Origin: DATGLE01 sp035294325
Lineage (GTDB): Bacteria; Chloroflexota; Ktedonobacteria; Ktedonobacterales; Ktedonobacteraceae
Length of the DNA: 12,209 nt
NCBI GenBank assembly: GCA_035294325.1
Contig: DATGLE010000148.1
Location: forward strand, 1 to 12,209
Direction: 5' to 3'
Below, piece by piece: positions 11,633-12,209 of this stretch. The notes below the pieces were generated by a model, which made no database searches, had not been told where the DNA came from, and saw only the letters and a program-made list of their open reading frames with translations. The translations under genes were made by a program, and so were the position numbers. The number at the start of each line of letters is the position of its first letter. Positions within the stretch are counted from its first letter, which is position 1.

Positions 11633-12209
11633 GTGGAGGCGAAGCATTACGGCGGCATTTACGCTATCAAGCCCTGGTGGCAGCGGCGGTTGCACGGCCT
11701 GGAGGACTGGCTGGTGCGCCGGCGCGTCCACCCCAACCTGATCACGCTGGGCGGTATGATCTGTGCCGCACTGCTCGGCCTGGTGCTCTATCTGACGGCA
11801 TGGTGGCCCGCGCTGGCGCTGGCGGTAGCGCCGCTGGCGATTGGGCGACTGGCGGCGAATGCGCTCGATGGAACGGTAGCGCGGCGCACGGGCCTGGCGA
11901 GCCAGGTGGGCGAGGTTTTCAACGAGGTTGGTGATCGCCTCTCCGATAGCCTGGTCTGTATCGGGCTGGCGTTGAACAGCCATGTGCTGGCGCCTCTGGC
12001 CTGGCTGGCGCTGGTCCTGATCTTGCTCACAAGCTACGTAGGGATCGCGGCAAAGGCTGCCGGGGGGCAGCGCCTGTTCGGCGGCCTGATGGCTAAGGCT
12101 GATCGCATGATCACACTGGCGCTCTTCTCACCGCTGGCCCTCTGCTGCGGCTCAGTTGCCTGGAACTGGCTGCTGCTGTTCTGGATACCGGCGCTGGTCC
12201 TGACGCTGG
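11633..12209 (+). CDS. CDP-alcohol phosphatidyltransferase family protein (C-terminus beyond window)
   Basis: Integral membrane enzyme of the CDP-OH-P transferase superfamily, which exchanges CMP for an alcohol on CDP-diacylglycerol to build phospholipid head groups. The frame starts at GTG 11633 with AAAAGGAG about 7 bases upstream (an obvious ATG is lacking) and is open for 192 codons to the window end. The signature region is NALDGTVARR (76-85) followed by GEVFNEVGDRLSD (93-105). The usual four aspartates are partly replaced: Asn76 and Asn97 stand where Asp is canonical, with Asp79 and Asp101 kept. A subfamily with similar 'NALDG...LNE..D' wording exists, so the protein is probably functional, but its alcohol substrate cannot be named. 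Hydrophobic helices lie at about 39-56, 60-75, 106-135 and 155-192. It follows plsC and is likely in the same operon. Confidence 0.85.
   Translation, partial: MEAKHYGGIYAIKPWWQRRLHGLEDWLVRRRVHPNLITLGGMICAALLGLVLYLTAWWPALALAVAPLAIGRLAANALDGTVARRTGLASQVGEVFNEVGDRLSDSLVCIGLALNSHVLAPLAWLALVLILLTSYVGIAAKAAGGQRLFGGLMAKADRMITLALFSPLALCCGSVAWNWLLLFWIPALVLTL

Overview
The window looks like chromosomal DNA from a Chloroflexota bacterium, most likely class Ktedonobacteria. This is inferred from the small HTH proteins, the HTH-TPR regulator and the style of the intergenic palindromes; no 16S or other marker gene is present to prove it. By eye, the first ~3.4 kb is less GC-rich and full of small lineage-type genes (accessory character). 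From ~3.45 kb on, the coding regions are GC-rich and mostly encode recognisable metabolic enzymes.

Layout. 1-3134: on the minus strand lie the 5' part of an HhH/endonuclease III-like gene, an unknown 126-aa gene and an 84-aa HTH-like gene. A 73-aa Cro/C1-type regulator diverges from the last of these across a promoter region carrying two inverted copies of one motif. An 83-aa unknown gene runs tail-to-tail into the regulator gene, and a 459-aa HTH-TPR protein follows. 3135-3446: a 5'-truncated gene remnant cut off by a short palindromic repeat, then the promoter of the next gene. 3447-5477: a ThiO-type glycine oxidase followed closely by a class I SAM methyltransferase, probably one transcript. 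5478-6325: no protein gene; a 43-bp tandem array, a long perfect palindrome, a promoter and about 400 nt of structured-RNA-like sequence leading to a small KGG-domain stress-protein gene with a good terminator. 6790-7890 (minus): a membrane-anchored M23 peptidase. 8207-10467: hemE and hemH (late haem synthesis) separated by a repeat-filled gap. 10866-12209: a PlsC-type acyltransferase and a CDP-alcohol phosphatidyltransferase (phospholipid synthesis), the latter running off the window.

The most unusual signal is not in the genes. Four intergenic gaps each hold a perfect 25-33-bp inverted repeat with a 3-nt loop, and each lies 5-8 nt from a short GC-rich hairpin that also has a 3-nt loop. The arm sequences differ almost completely between sites, so this looks like one architecture applied to different local sequences rather than copies of one element. 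A second repeat family (core GTCATCCT...AGGATGAC, whose translation gives 'CHPERSEG') occurs four times, always next to gene ends, and supplies the stop codon of plsC. The second strong candidate is the promoter-linked structured leader upstream of the KGG gene, which may be a free-standing RNA or a group II intron domain I remnant.
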